From NCBI GenBank assembly GCA_039519185.1, contig CM076849.1, positions 67,884,784 to 67,948,783 of the forward strand: DNA of 64,000 nt. Direction: 5' to 3'. A model generated the notes under the pieces. That model had not been told where the DNA came from, ran no database searches, and saw only the letters and a list, made by a program, of their open reading frames with translations. Position numbers and translations under genes: made by a program. Below, piece by piece: positions 1-11,667 of this stretch. The stretch is from Astragalus membranaceus (lineage: Eukaryota; Streptophyta; Magnoliopsida; Fabales; Fabaceae). The number at the start of each line of letters is the position of its first letter. Positions within the stretch are counted from its first letter, which is position 1.

Positions 1-17
1 GTTTGGCGACCTATCAA

Positions 18-200
18 AGAGAGAATTCGCCTACTTTCAAAGGCAAGTATAATCCTGATGGAGCGTTGGCTTGACTGAAGGAGATGGAGAGGATCTTTCG
101 TGTGATGGACTGCACTCCAGCGCAGAAGGTTCGTTATGGTACTAATTGGTTGTTTTATCGGTTCAACCGAAAGCGAATTGTATCTGTTTTCAAAAAGTGA
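18..200 (+). pseudogene. Ty3/gypsy gag fragment
   Basis: A short reading frame resembles the Gag N-terminal region of plant Ty3/gypsy (chromovirus, Tekay/Del-like) elements. Visible residues include FKGKYNPDGA and LKEMERIFRVMDC. In the family a tryptophan follows the first block; here the codon is TGA, so the frame is interrupted. The fragment enters from beyond the left edge and resemblance fades after about position 200. No LTR or primer-binding site accompanies it. It is a relic that cannot encode a full Gag. The family assignment rests on motif memory only. Confidence 0.55.
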
Positions 201-451
201 ATTAACTCGTCTATTGTTTTCACGAAGCAAATGTGGCACTCCATTGTTTGTTGAAAAAGATTTTTATGAACTCTGATATTTTTGCATTATTTTGCCGGGT
301 AGAAATGGGGTGTTACAGTATCGATTTCCACGCTATCCCAACCATTCCAAAACTAACCCAAACAAACTCAGCTACTGAAACCCTCTCTATGCTACTCCAA
401 AATACAATGTTGTTTTTATAATACTTAATTAATTTATTTATTCATATTATT

Positions 452-1119
452 ATTTCAGTACTGGATATTCGAATATTTTCCCACCATTGGCGATCACAGA
501 GACTTTGGTTCTTCTCATCGGCCACGTTGTGTGAGGTGGAAAAATAGAAAGAATGACACTGTCAAGCTTATAGATTTTCAGAGGAAGCTGGATGGATGCC
601 TTACGGCCCGAGAACGTCATATGGAACCCTTGGGATGACCACAGACAGTACCTAGAATTTCAATCCATTGCGCTTTTCAGAGGGCATCTGTTATGGGATG
701 ACATTATTGTACCTTACATGCCGGACAGGTTCTTATGGCAGTTTGGATACCGCCAAGACATTCCAGAGGAGCCGCTTGGGTCAAGTCCATCAGCTAGAAC
801 CATTGTGGAGAGATGGTTGTACTTCTTCGGGCCGGTTAATGAAGTGCTCAGCAGGGCTAATAGGGCCAGTTAGTGGTGTGAGTGCGATGAAAGCTACCTC
901 CCATGGTACTTAGAAGTGTTGATTCCTCGCCTCACCGTGCCTTCGGGGGAAGGACGTGTTTCAGATGAGGAGATTGCATCACCTGGTCCACTGACTCTAG
1001 AGGATAGAGTCCAGTCTGCAGCTGCACGTATCCAAGAGGCCATGGCATCTGACAGCATTCCACCTCATGTATATCAGCTTCTCTCGAGAGCTTTATCAGA
1101 TTTGGACATTGACCATTGA
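452..1119 (+). pseudogene. Plant mobile domain (MAIN/PMD-like) gene, broken
   Basis: Three frame segments together resemble a plant mobile domain protein, the domain found in MAIN-like host proteins and in some Mutator-like and gypsy transposons. The first segment carries YWIFEYFPTIGDH. The second (592-873) carries VIWNPWDDHRQY, LFRGHLLWDDIIVPYMPDR and FLWQFGYRQ. The third (916-1119) is a low-similarity C-terminal tail ending at a stop at 1117-1119. The frame shifts near 590 and again near 870, so one intact protein is not possible. It is followed directly by the TTCCGGAA array and a Mutator-like terminus, which suggests it was the cargo or coding region of that transposon rather than a host gene. 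Confidence 0.6.
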
Positions 1120-1620
1120 TATGTTTTAGTATCGGATTTGTACTTGTATTTTCTTATTTTATCGGATTTGGTATATTATTTTCGTATTTTGAACTCGTTA
1201 TTATTTTCGTATTTGAACTCGTTATTTTCATATTTTGTCGTTAACCATTACTCGTATTTTATCGTTATTATTGGTATTTTCGTATTTTAAAAGTAAAAAA
1301 TAAAACAAAAAAAAATATCCGGAATTATGTAAAAACAGGTATTTCCGGAACACATTTTTTTCATTTTCCGGAATCATCTCTTTTCACGTAATTCCGGAAA
1401 ACAATTTTGCTTCCGGAAATATGTATCAAAGGTATTTCCGGAAAAATGAAAAAAAATGTGTTCCGGAAATACCTGTTGATAGATAATTCCGGAAATTTTT
1501 CAAAAAATCAATTTCTAGTTAAATTTTGGTAAAATTTAGAGGGGGCATTTTAGGGATAAAACCAATTATGGGGTAAGGTATAAGAAGAGGGTATGAAAAA
1601 AAAGACCCTCTTTTTTTTTT
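1120..1620. mobile_element. Right end of a MULE-like element with TTCCGGAA palindrome array
   Basis: After AT-rich spacer with repeated TATTTTCG-like strings (1130-1290), the palindrome TTCCGGAA or close variants recurs about eight times between 1317 and 1495, at irregular 18-40 bp spacing and in mirrored contexts such as GTATTTCCGGAA and TTCCGGAAATACC. The final 110 bp (about 1535-1615) read GGGGGCATTTTAGGG, then a GGGTATG block, A-rich DNA and GACCC. This closely parallels the right terminus of the element at 39333-40713, which has a 9 bp TSD. The left end is not identifiable, so the family call is by analogy. Confidence 0.5.
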
Positions 1621-1689
1621 GACAAACTCATTTGTACAAATTTTTAAAAGCTGAAAAATAATTTTCAAATAGGGATTAAGAAGCCCTTA

Positions 1690-2940
1690 AACTCGCGTTT
1701 AGCACTCTTCCCTTCCGCCTCCATACTTCCAGTGGGTGACTTCTGCTTCCACCCTCCACGGCCTCACGCCTCCAGCACAACACCTCACCCCGAAAACGAA
1801 AACGAAATTTGGAGAGTTTAGTGTTGCGATAGTGTTAGTCCAAACCACCCTCTCCCTCTTTCACTTTCAAGGTATTCTTCTCACTTCTGCTCTCTCTGCA
1901 TCTGTCTTTTACTCTTTCTATTAATTCGCTGTTACGTATGGTTACTGTATCGTTACATTATTCATCCTCCTCGTGAAAATTGTGCAATCGGTTATCCTCT
2001 TTCTTATTTGACAAGTGAAAATTCGTTATCTCCTACTTGTTCGTTGCTCGTGTTTTTTTTTCCGTGTTAAATTTAGGGTTGCAGCCTGGTTTTTGGGAAT
2101 ATGAGCCCGAATTTCACCTCGGGCTTTTTGGCCCAACCAGAAAACCCCGACATGCACTGAATGATAAGTAGCGGCAAGCTGTTGCTCCGATGCAATAGCG
2201 CCGCGAAACACTTGTTGACAACTATGAGTTTAACTTGGTCAAAGTATTGTAGGGTCAATGTTGGAGAAAAAGTTAAATTCTGACATTGCCATTGTTTTGG
2301 AATAAACCTGGAAAAGTTTCAGTGGCCTCCCCTGATGTTGAGGAAAATAATATAACAGTTTTCTTTTGAAACCAATAATAAAGTCGAGTTGGTTTTTGAT
2401 ATTGTGTTTATTTGATATCTTCCATTGGCTACTCTTAATTCTAGGTTACTCTGCAATGTATCATGGATTCAGAAAAAAAATGATGCTTTTATTTCTCTCA
2501 ATTTGTTTCCAGAAGTTGGTCAATGGTCATATTTTGTATTTTCTGAAATTGTTGGAATGTCTGCTAAGTGCTAACATGGTTCCTACAGATCTTGTGTGTT
2601 GTCCGTCTGTTATGCTTACTTCATAACTATTTTATATTGAAGATTCAACTTGAGTTAGATACAAAATTAAGGGTGGGTGTATTAATCATTAGGTATGTAT
2701 AAGTTTACATGAAGAAGATGGCTGTACCGTACAAGTCAAAGTGTCAAACAATTCCTGTGCTCTCTATTCTTTCTAAAACCTGTAGTATTTCTTTCAGCTA
2801 GTCTCATGAAGTACCCGATTCCCATATACTACTTGTCAGTAACTTTTCTAGGGCTAAGTCGGACGGACCGACTCATATTGACAACTTTACTTATTGTGTA
2901 ATCAGGGTTTATTGGGCAATTATTTTTAGGGAAGCCCATT
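1690..2940 (+). promoter_or_regulatory. SDN gene leader: 5' non-coding exon and leader intron
   Basis: A CT-rich leader exon ends at 1871 (TTTCAAG before GTATTC). The intron runs to 2929 (ATTTTTAG before GGAAGCCC), and the start codon follows 11 bases later at 2941. The transcription start is not determined; the exon probably begins near 1690-1740. The transposon terminus at about 1615 leaves only about 100 bp of proximal promoter that is not transposon-derived. The small frames inside the intron look like chance. Confidence 0.55.
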
Positions 2941-5900
2941 ATGGACGTGAAGATAGATACTGCAGAGAAAAATGTAAGTTTATTCACCCATACCTGCTTT
3001 GATTTTTCATTGCTTCCTTCCTTCTTTTTTCTTTTCTGTTGCAAAATGCAAACCATTATATTCCTGATTTGTTTGGGACGTATGATTCTAAAACTTGGTT
3101 CATATGTTCTCCGGTTGATTCCGTATCTATCAAAGAACATTCAACTTGCACAATATTATTTCAAATTTCTGAGGATTTTTTAATTTCTTGAATGGCAAGA
3201 GCCAAGATGATTAGCGACTTTCTATTGAACTGGAGCCGTGAGCTTCACAAGAGGAACATGTTTTCTTTTAGCTCTTTCTATTTTATACTTTTTGAAATTC
3301 AATCCGTATCTTTGGTTATGAACCGTTGACATTGAAAATGAAAATTCAATTTAGATAAACAACAGATATTTGAATTAAATGGTGTCATAATATCCCGTTA
3401 TATCCATAGTACTGCTGTAAAATCATTTGAATAATTTACGTGGTGAGTATTAGATTAACAGAGATACATGTTTAGTTGTGTTCGTTTTGTCGTTGACTTT
3501 TGATCCTAGTGACAAGAAGTTTGCTCTCCTTCAATTCAAGTAATGTCTTGGGTTCAAGTTTTGTGAATGGGGAATGTAGAGACTATCGTAGTTTTGTCTC
3601 CCTTAATTGGTTTACCCTGTTCGAATCGGGTTAGTCTAGATTCACATTTCTTTCGAGTATTGATGTCTCAGCCTCTCAGGCAAAAGAAACCAGAATGTAA
3701 TAAATGTTGATAAGGTTTGATAATTGTTTTACACTTAGTTAAGCTAATCAGATGCTTGTAAAGAAGTACCTTGTAACTACTTTACAACTTTTTGCCTGGT
3801 TAGAAATTCCCAATATTATTTCAATTTCAACATGGGAATCCTAGACGTATTGTATCCTAAATTTTTCAAAGAAGTTCGTATCACCATATCGGATTCGTAT
3901 CGTATCCGATACGCGTATCGTATCTGTGCATCATAGATAGATGATATCCCCTTTTCTCTATGCACTCATTTCTAGGCCAATCTTGTCTTTTGTGTCCACT
4001 TAGCTAGTAACTTTCTTATATCTACAACATTGAGTTTATGAAGACATTTTTGGTGCAATTATTTTTAAATGCTACTGGTGCACCTTATGTGCATCATAGA
4101 TAGATGATATCCCCTTTTCTCTATGCACTCATTTCTAGGCCAATCTTGTCTTTTGTGTCCACTTAGCTAGTAACTTTCTTATATCTACAACATTGAGTTT
4201 ATGAAGACATTTTTGGTGCAATTATTTTTAAATGCTACTGGTGCACCTTATGTTACAACCATTGCATTGGAACAATTTTTTTATTTGATGAAAAATTTAT
4301 AAAAATCTAATGATTGTAGCTTATGTTGTACTGGTGTGCCGGTTCTTAATGGGGACCTATAAGTGCAATCTTTAGTTTATTTTCTTGTTGGTTTTTTATA
4401 TCCTAACTTCTACTTCCGTGCAACATTAATGGTATTATGGTTGAGGTAACAATTTCCCTCAAGACTAGAGTGGTACTTTTTTATCATATAACAATCTAAA
4501 CATTTCTCCCCTTCCTGCAACCCAGTTAGTGTGCCTCTTGCTAACTTTACATTCTACATACTTTTACTTCTTTAAAATGAAAGCAGCATGCCTTCAAAAC
4601 TGTCTCCACTAGCTCCCCTTTTCTTCTATCAATTCTCCAACTAATATCATTTACAAAAAGCATGTATTGCGGTACAGGTTCTTGGATCTGTTCGATAAGC
4701 ACATCTAAGACCACTTAAAAAGATAGGGATTTGAAGTTGAATTTTGCTGCTGTCCTGTATAGAATTTTTTCTGCCGCTTCGTGTTTTTACACACTATTTG
4801 TGACCCATTGTACAATAGTTTTATAGATGAAAGATTATTTTTGGTACTGCAAAATTAGTTTTAAATTACATGTTTGTGAAAATTATTACAACTTATTTAT
4901 TTGCTTGCGGGTGATGATGGTTATCAAATTAGTTATGTCCTTCATCATCAGTCACACAGATAAATTGTAATTTGTTCTGAGACTTGAATATATGCATATA
5001 CTGGTCTAGATGGATGCAATCTCTCACCTTTGTTAGTATTTTATTTTCCTGTCTTTTTTTTCCTCCTCAGCCCCAGATAACTAATACTTCTGTGTGGGTA
5101 GGTGCTGGTTGACATTGTAAAATTGGCACAAAAAAGAGACCTGAAGGGTAATTTGGGAAACTGGAAAGAATTCTTGAACAGTTATGATAGGAAGTTTGGG
5201 GCAAGTATGAGTGATCCAGGAAAGAGGTCCCACGAGGATTTGGCTGCATTTCTAAAGACATTTTCGAAAGATGATGATTTGAAGGTAAATAATTTGTGTG
5301 TGTGTGGTGTGAGATGAAGTTAATTGCCTTCCTACATGATGAGTATAGCTCATTTCCTTCTTGTGTTCAGTTTTTCGCTAACATCATGCGGCATCATTCA
5401 AATCAATACATGGTAGAGCGACTGCTAAATAGATCTGATGATTCCCCTGAACAGGTATGATTTCATGATAATCGTTCTGCTAGAAATAAGGCTATGTTTT
5501 TCCGTTCATAATTCTTGCTAGATTGTGCCTGTTCTACTGCCAGTAGTTATTGACTTTGCTGTACTTGACAGTCAACATGATTGATTGGTTTAAAAGCAAT
5601 TGAGTTATGCCTCAAATATTGATAAGCATTTTGTTTTCTTTTAATAAGTTTTCTTTTGAGGATTTATTTTCCTTTCCCTAAAAGTCATATTGGCTGCATG
5701 TGTTTTTGGCTTTTTTCTTATACTCCTGTTTCTTCAAGTGATTCAACTTTTTTTAGTGAATTATGTATGTGCATCCACTTTTTCGTTACTATTTACCCGT
5801 TCCTTATGCATTATTTTTAAAATTACTAGTTACATAGTTATAATTTTATGAACTATTTCTTTCCTGTGTCACGACATCTAAATCATTATGCCATTTTGAA

Positions 5901-8900
5901 GTTGGCTCACCGCTCATGAGTTGAGTGGCTTGTTGCTGCAACCAAATCTGAATTTTTAGAATCTAAAATTCAAGAGACTGCGACTGATAAGGCCTAATGC
6001 ATAATCTCTAATATTTAGCAAGGGCATTTTCTGATATAACTTTTATCATTCTTTATTTTTCCTACTGTGTTTTGTGATTGATGATGGGATTTGAGTGATT
6101 TTCAAAGTTGGTTAGTAAAAAATCTCAATTGCACTCCTGCTTATATGATGATTATTATACTATAGTTGTTTTAACCTTCTGATCTTGGCAGCAGAGGCTA
6201 GTCCAGACAACTCTCCAGCACCCATTGTATCCGTTGGATTATTCATTGCCATCGATTGATGAGGTTTGTTGTGATCATCTGTTCTCATATTTTCTAGTCA
6301 ACCTATGTGCATTCAAAATGCTAATTAGTCATTGTTGAATGTGTACACTGCTTCATTGTGAAGTGTGAACTGCTTTGCTTGTGAAATAATCAGAAAAACA
6401 TGCGTTGATCTTTTTACTCGGGTCTAGTTGAATATACCTTCGAACAAGTACTTGGAGAAACTTAGGGTGATTTTTTTAATAAAATCCAGCTCCAATGAGA
6501 GGAACCCACTCCAATGCCCCATTATCTTTCACTCTTTAGTAGTTTTGAACTTCGTGGATTGTCAATCTGTTATTCAAATATTGAACTTACTATGCTTCTT
6601 GTGTGTCTGGTGGTATGGGAATTCCTTAGTTTATGTACACTATTGAGCTTGACAACCTTGTCTCAAAGCACCACAAAATCTGTAGTTTGATTTTTGTTGC
6701 TGTTTATTGGGGTGACTGTGTGGAGGGCACAAACTCGATTTTATTTTGTAATATGTTGCTGTCCTTGACCTTGATTTCTCATTAGATCATATATAGAGTT
6801 ACATTTTTTTAAAAAAATATTCGTACACCTTTTTTACTTATTGATTTGCTTCAGTTAATTTATTTTACAATAGTCTGTTTCAGGTTGTGTACATCTTGTT
6901 TTGTGGATTCCTAGTCTAATAAGCCTATTACTTATCCATTATCTATGATGATTTTTTACTGTTGGAAATGAAGGGATGGATAGTTATAAACCTTAAAAAA
7001 AAATCCAAGGTGCTGAGATCTGCAGCAATGATTGCCATTGATTGTGAAATGGTTCAATGTGAGGATGGGACTGAAGCCTTAGTAAAAGTTTGTGTTGTAG
7101 ACCACAATTTAGAGGTAATTCATGCAAGTTCTGTCTCTTAGTTGGTGACTCTCCCACTCATCCTCACCTCCCCCAAATATTGAACTTCTGCATAAGTAGT
7201 TTAAAATGACTTCTTTTGGGAATGTAGATACATAATTTTCAGAACTTTTCAGGTCAAACTACATGAACTTGTAAAACCAGACAAAGCAATCGTAAACTAC
7301 AGAACAGAGATTACTGGTGTTTCTTCTCAAGATCTAGAGCCAGTGACTCGCTCCTTAGCTGATATACAGGTATTTTGTGGTTCACTTAATGGTTTTCCTG
7401 TATCATCCATTTCAAGTGTTTGATGAAGGAATGTTTTATACTTTCATAGAAAAAGTTGAAGAGGCTGTTATCAAATGGAACCATATTAGTGGGGCACAGT
7501 TTACATAATGATTTACGTGGTAAGTGTTAAATTCCATTTGGCTGTCGTACCATTAGTTTGGGTAATTGAAGGGAGTGACATAAGTTGAATCGTTTTTCTT
7601 TGTTATTTTATTTACTAATTGCAGTCATTTGCAGTGCTGAAGCTAGATTATGTAAGAGTTGTTGACACTGCATATATCTTCCAACCCTTAGATGGATCTA
7701 TTCACAGGAGACCTTCTTTGAATAATTTATGTCAGGCAAGCATCAAATTCTTTACATGCAAATATTATGGTTCTGTATTGCATGCATCTAGTTTGTGAGG
7801 TATTCTTATGAGTTATGTCCAGATTCACCCCTTTGGAGGAATTCCTGTAGACACTTGTTATTTTGAATGGCCTCTGTTTATTGTGCACTTTAAAATATTA
7901 TATCATACAAACTCACAAGTAAATTATGGCCAAAAGAAGAATAAAAATATGAAAAACAACATATATTGATCTATAATTCATGGCTTATCACTGATTTTTT
8001 TGAGTCATGTGGCAGGCTGTATTGGGCTATAAAGTTCGGGAAAAGGGTGCTTCGCATGATTGTCTAGATGATGCATGTGCAGCAATGAAACTTGCTCAGG
8101 CTAGGATCAAACATGGTGTTGATAAACCATTTTCATATACGGTGGTTCAAGAACATGTAAGCCATGATATACATTTTCAGTACTAAGCTGAAGTTATAAG
8201 CACGGTGGTTGGTAACTAATGCAACTACTGTTTCCTCTTTTCTGCTCACTCATTTAGATCCCAGAAAGTGACATGGCAAAGCTACTTATTCACGGGATAC
8301 CAACAATTGTGAACATTGAAACTCTAAATAAAATTGTTCCTGGAGATTTCAAGGTTGAACGAAAGGTATAATATGTCCTCTAAGTATCTCACGTTATGAG
8401 GAAGAGATTCATCAGTAATTTTTGCAATAACATAAAAATCTTCAATTTGAGGACTTCTAAATTTGTCAATTAGTAATTTAGTACTCTTTTTTGTATTCTC
8501 TCACTGGACTATTTTCCTTGCATGAATATCTTTAATTTGAGTATTCTGTCACTCAGTTCTCTTGTTGGTATTCTGTCAATGGGCTTTTTTCCTTGCTTCA
8601 GTTCTGATCCATTGTATAATTTTCGGCAGGCATCCAGGTTTGGTTTAGGAGATAAGTATGCCGCCATAGCTATCTTTAAGAACCAAGAAAAGGCAAATGA
8701 CGCCTTTGCAAACGTCCAGGGAAGTGAAGCAAAGGTACGTATTTGTTATACCAATGTTCAATGATGCTACTTGATATCAGCAAATTTGCTTGTTGATTGA
8801 TTAGCAGGGGGGAAGAAATGCTCGAAAATGAATTGCATTGCATTTTCTACCATAACATTTGAATCTGTTTGTTCTAGTAGTAATGTTTTAAGGTTAGACA

Positions 8901-9479
8901 TTTATTTAATTCTCCTACCGAAATCAGATGGCAAAATAACTTATCTTGGTACCTGTTCAACAAAATGAAGATATATTTATTTTCTGGACAAGCTTTCTTA
9001 TATTAATTAAATTTATATTGTAGTTGTAGTATATCACTGAAGCATATTTTTTCCCTTTTGATCAATCTTATACGGGTGACGTGTATTTATTTTAGGATTC
9101 ACATGGACGTCCACAGAAATTTGTCACATTTCAACTGAGTACAGGCATGACAGTCGGTCTATTTGTTCGGAAAATGGCGAGTGATGGATACCGTGATGCA
9201 GTTCATGCTACCAAGAAACTAAAAATGGATCCTGAAATCGAAGCACTAAATAAACAATTGAAAGAAAGGGATATGGAAGTTGAATCATTGAGGGAACAGT
9301 TGAAACAAAAGGATTCTGAAATCTCCACCCACTTAAAAGAGATTGTAGCACTGAATCAACAATTGAAAAGTGACTCGGAGGTTGAACAATTGAAGGAACA
9401 ATTGAGAAAAAAGGATTTTGATATCTCCGCGCTGCATAAAATGGTAGCATCCTTGAAAAAGCGAAAAGGATTTGCTTAA
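2941..9479 (+). CDS. SDN: Small RNA degrading nuclease (SDN family, DEDDh 3'-5' exonuclease)
   Basis: SDN proteins are nuclear or cytoplasmic 3'-5' exoribonucleases that trim and turn over mature plant microRNAs. I infer exons 2941-2973, 5102-5284, 5371-5454, 6195-6263, 6974-7114, 7253-7369, 7450-7519, 7635-7735, 8016-8156, 8258-8365, 8630-8734 and 9096-9479, with phases that agree throughout (about 511 aa). The N-terminal region (KEFLNSYDRKFGAS, FLKTFSKDDDL) is SDN-typical. The RNase T-like exonuclease domain has all five DEDDh residues: D146 and E148 (IAIDCEMV), D230 (GHSLHNDL), H280 and D285 (SHDCLDDA). An RRM-like region follows (about 320-415), then a lysine/glutamate-rich coiled coil (about 430-505). 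The exon ending at 7735 uses a GC donor (CAG|GCAAGC). No stop or frameshift is visible, so the gene looks functional. The start fits the SDN N-terminus but depends on an 11-codon first exon. Confidence 0.9.
3926..4251. repeat. 163 bp tandem duplication in an SDN intron
   Basis: Two adjacent copies (3926-4088 and 4089-4251) each begin GTGCATCATAGATAG and end GCACCTTAT. They appear identical across nearly all positions, so the duplication is recent. It lies in the long intron 2974-5101. Just upstream (3885-3925) are overlapping CGTATC/GATACG strings, a probable decayed MITE end. Confidence 0.9.
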
Positions 9480-10029
9480 AAAAAACAAGGACATGCTATT
9501 TCACAGGTGAATCTTATGGGAGAAACCTGTAGCTTTGTTACGTCCTTTTGTACTTGTTCTAATTACCAATTCTAATTTGGAAGTAAAATTTTGTCCACGA
9601 GGGATGAGCTAGTGGAATGATGAAATGTTAATCATCAACAACCTCAGTAACATTAGTCATTACTTCAATTGTGTTTGATTAGGATTCTGTCATGTAGTAC
9701 TATACTATTATTCGAAACTTTTATTTAATGTTTATTAAGTTTATTATTTATGAGTAATTCTTAGATGGGCAAAGCCCCAACACATGTCATTTGGTCAAAG
9801 CCAATAAAAATGCTGCCAGTTTTTTTTATTTATTAAAAAAGACCAAAATAGAAAAATAGATGTAAACCACCAGCATCAACATCACTGCACTGTGTCTATC
9901 AACGACGGCGATGAAGAAGCGGCGACGATGAAACACGATGGCGGCGACGGAAGTTTCAAATTCTAAAAAAATGTCTATTGTTCTTCCAATATGGTATAGC
10001 ACAAGTGGGAGATATTTAGGCTCCTTAAC
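9480..10029. other. SDN 3' flank, no further gene
   Basis: The bases after the SDN stop are AT-rich and plausibly 3'UTR to about 9720. The rest (to 10029) holds a short frame on the minus strand at 9826-10032 with no recognisable motif. I see no RNA gene here. Confidence 0.4.
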
Positions 10030-10132
10030 CATTTGGTCAAGGGTTCAGTCCTTAACCATTTGGCCAAGGGTTTGATGAGATTAGTCTCTGCAGTTGCGCG
10101 TGCAGAGGATACCTTGGTTTACCAAAAAAAAA
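10030..10132 (+). mobile_element. SINE-like 3' fragment
   Basis: The sequence has a pol III B-box-like string (GGGTTCAGTCC, near 10043), a second similar block (CCATTTGGCCAAGGG), the phrase TGCAGAGGATACC, and an A-rich tail at 10122-10132. This arrangement is typical of the 3' part of tRNA-derived plant SINEs. No clear A box or target-site duplication was found, so it may be truncated or another repeat. Confidence 0.4.
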
Positions 10133-10534
10133 ATGTCTTCACCACCTTGAGAATATGTTTAGCAGTTTTGAAAGCTTTGAATCTCATTTCTATTTCCTAG
10201 CAATATCTACAATCTACTTCCTGCATTGGACTTAGATGGTATATTTTTCAAATAGAAACAAAATACCATTGCAAGTTATGTTTGATTCAAACATTCACAA
10301 TTTCACATTTACTTATTCTGAATTAATGAAATTTCAATTGCCATTCTACTAAAACTTCAGTCCCGACTGAATTTGAAGATGAAAAAACGGACTTGTGGTG
10401 CGAGAGGCAATTTTTTGGGGGCAAAGAAAATGAGCTTCGTGAGCATGGTGCGACCCTGAGATCTAAGATTATATCAGTGAGCATTTCCTTATGAATTATT
10501 CTCCAGAGTAGGAAAGACTTGGAGGGGGAATAGG

Positions 10535-11251
10535 TGTTGTTTTTGAGTTTTCGAAAATTGTACCGAAGAAATTACCGGGATGAGTCGCGGACTAGGTCGC
10601 TCTCTTTAAAACGTTTCGCGGCTCTACTCGAAGGTGCAAGCAGACTATTAACCACGACGCCCCCAGGATAAAACAGTCCAGTAACGATTATCACTGCACA
10701 GTGAATAATCGCTCAAGAAATACACCTCAATATGGTTAATAACCACTCTGAAATATGGCACGTAGGCCACTCAAGAATATGGCTCGTAGGCCAAAGAGTA
10801 GAAGAGAAAAAAATTTCGAGAGAGGAGAGAGAGCTTGAGGTATGATTTAACGTCAAGCTAAAACGGATAGGAACAGACGCGGATAAGAGCAGACGCAAAC
10901 GGCTCTGTTTACTAACGGATAAGAACAGATATGCAATGGTTAGTTCATCGTATCCGGACGGTTCAAAGAATCGGGACAAGCAACGCTGCCAACGCACTAA
11001 AAAAATAAAATAATAATTAATTATTTTACACCTCACAAGCCAAGCCCAAGCCCGGCCCCGGCCGGTCGGACGGCGGCAGCGGAGCGCGTGTGGTGGTCAC
11101 TGGTCAGTTAATGTGCGTGTTTTCCCGTTTACAAAAATGGGTACCCTTCGGGCCCCAATCCAAAGGAGTGAATTCCCCACTTATAAGCACTCTTCAAGTG
11201 CCTATTCCAAGCAATGTGGGACTTTTTCAATTCACCACCAATGTTCCAACA
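10535..11251 (-). mobile_element. 3' LTR of Ty1/copia element 1
   Basis: On the minus strand this 717 bp segment starts TGTTGGAACA at 11251 and ends CAACA at 10535, giving the TGTTG/CAACA terminal palindrome of a plant LTR. It contains the common LTR phrase GTCCCACATTGCTTGG and a TATA-like TTATAAGTGGGG. A polypurine tract adjoins its 5' side at 11252-11265. The segment 10732-10857 is repeated at 13531-13655. No matching TSD was found at the other end because that end is truncated. Confidence 0.7.
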
Positions 11252-11265
11252 ATCCCCCCACTTGA
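11252..11265 (-). promoter_or_regulatory. Polypurine tract of copia element 1
   Basis: The minus strand reads CAAGTGGGGGGAT directly before the LTR start TGTTGG. This is the expected plus-strand primer site of an LTR retrotransposon and fixes the LTR boundary. Confidence 0.7.
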
Positions 11266-11667
11266 ATTTAAAAAGAAGTTTCAGAAGTAGCGTCAAACGC
11301 CTCCATAAGATTGTGCATAAGCAGAGGTGTCATACGACTTGAACCTTGCATAGCGGTTAAGATTTAGATTCAACAAGAGTGACTCGTAGTTTTGAACTTT
11401 ATCTCTAATCATCAGAACCACACACAACATTTTCCATAGGTGTATTCTCAAATTCCCGTGCGTTTATGGCCCTGCACGTCTATCCCAGTTTAGTGAACGC
11501 TCTAGGAATTTCTGCCCAAAATTCCATAGGAAGCGGCCCCACTTCCACATTCACAAATGTGAGTCTATCAAGAGTACTCCTGTAGCTAGGTACTCCACTT
11601 CACATAGAGTATAGATCTCATTGCTAGTAGGATCCTCCTCTAATGTATAGACCGTATAGTCAGGTCC
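11266..11667 (-). other. Non-coding part of copia element 1; RT and RNase H missing
   Basis: In an intact copia element the reverse transcriptase and RNase H domains would lie between integrase and the polypurine tract. Only about 400 bp remain here, with no RT motif in any frame. An internal deletion removed at least 1.5 kb. Confidence 0.55.

Noticed and set aside
1317..1495. TTCCGGAA array as satellite DNA
   Set aside because: There is no fixed period; the words are spread in mirrored contexts beside a transposon end.
10713..11036. 107-codon minus-strand frame
   Set aside because: It lies within the copia LTR; no motif.
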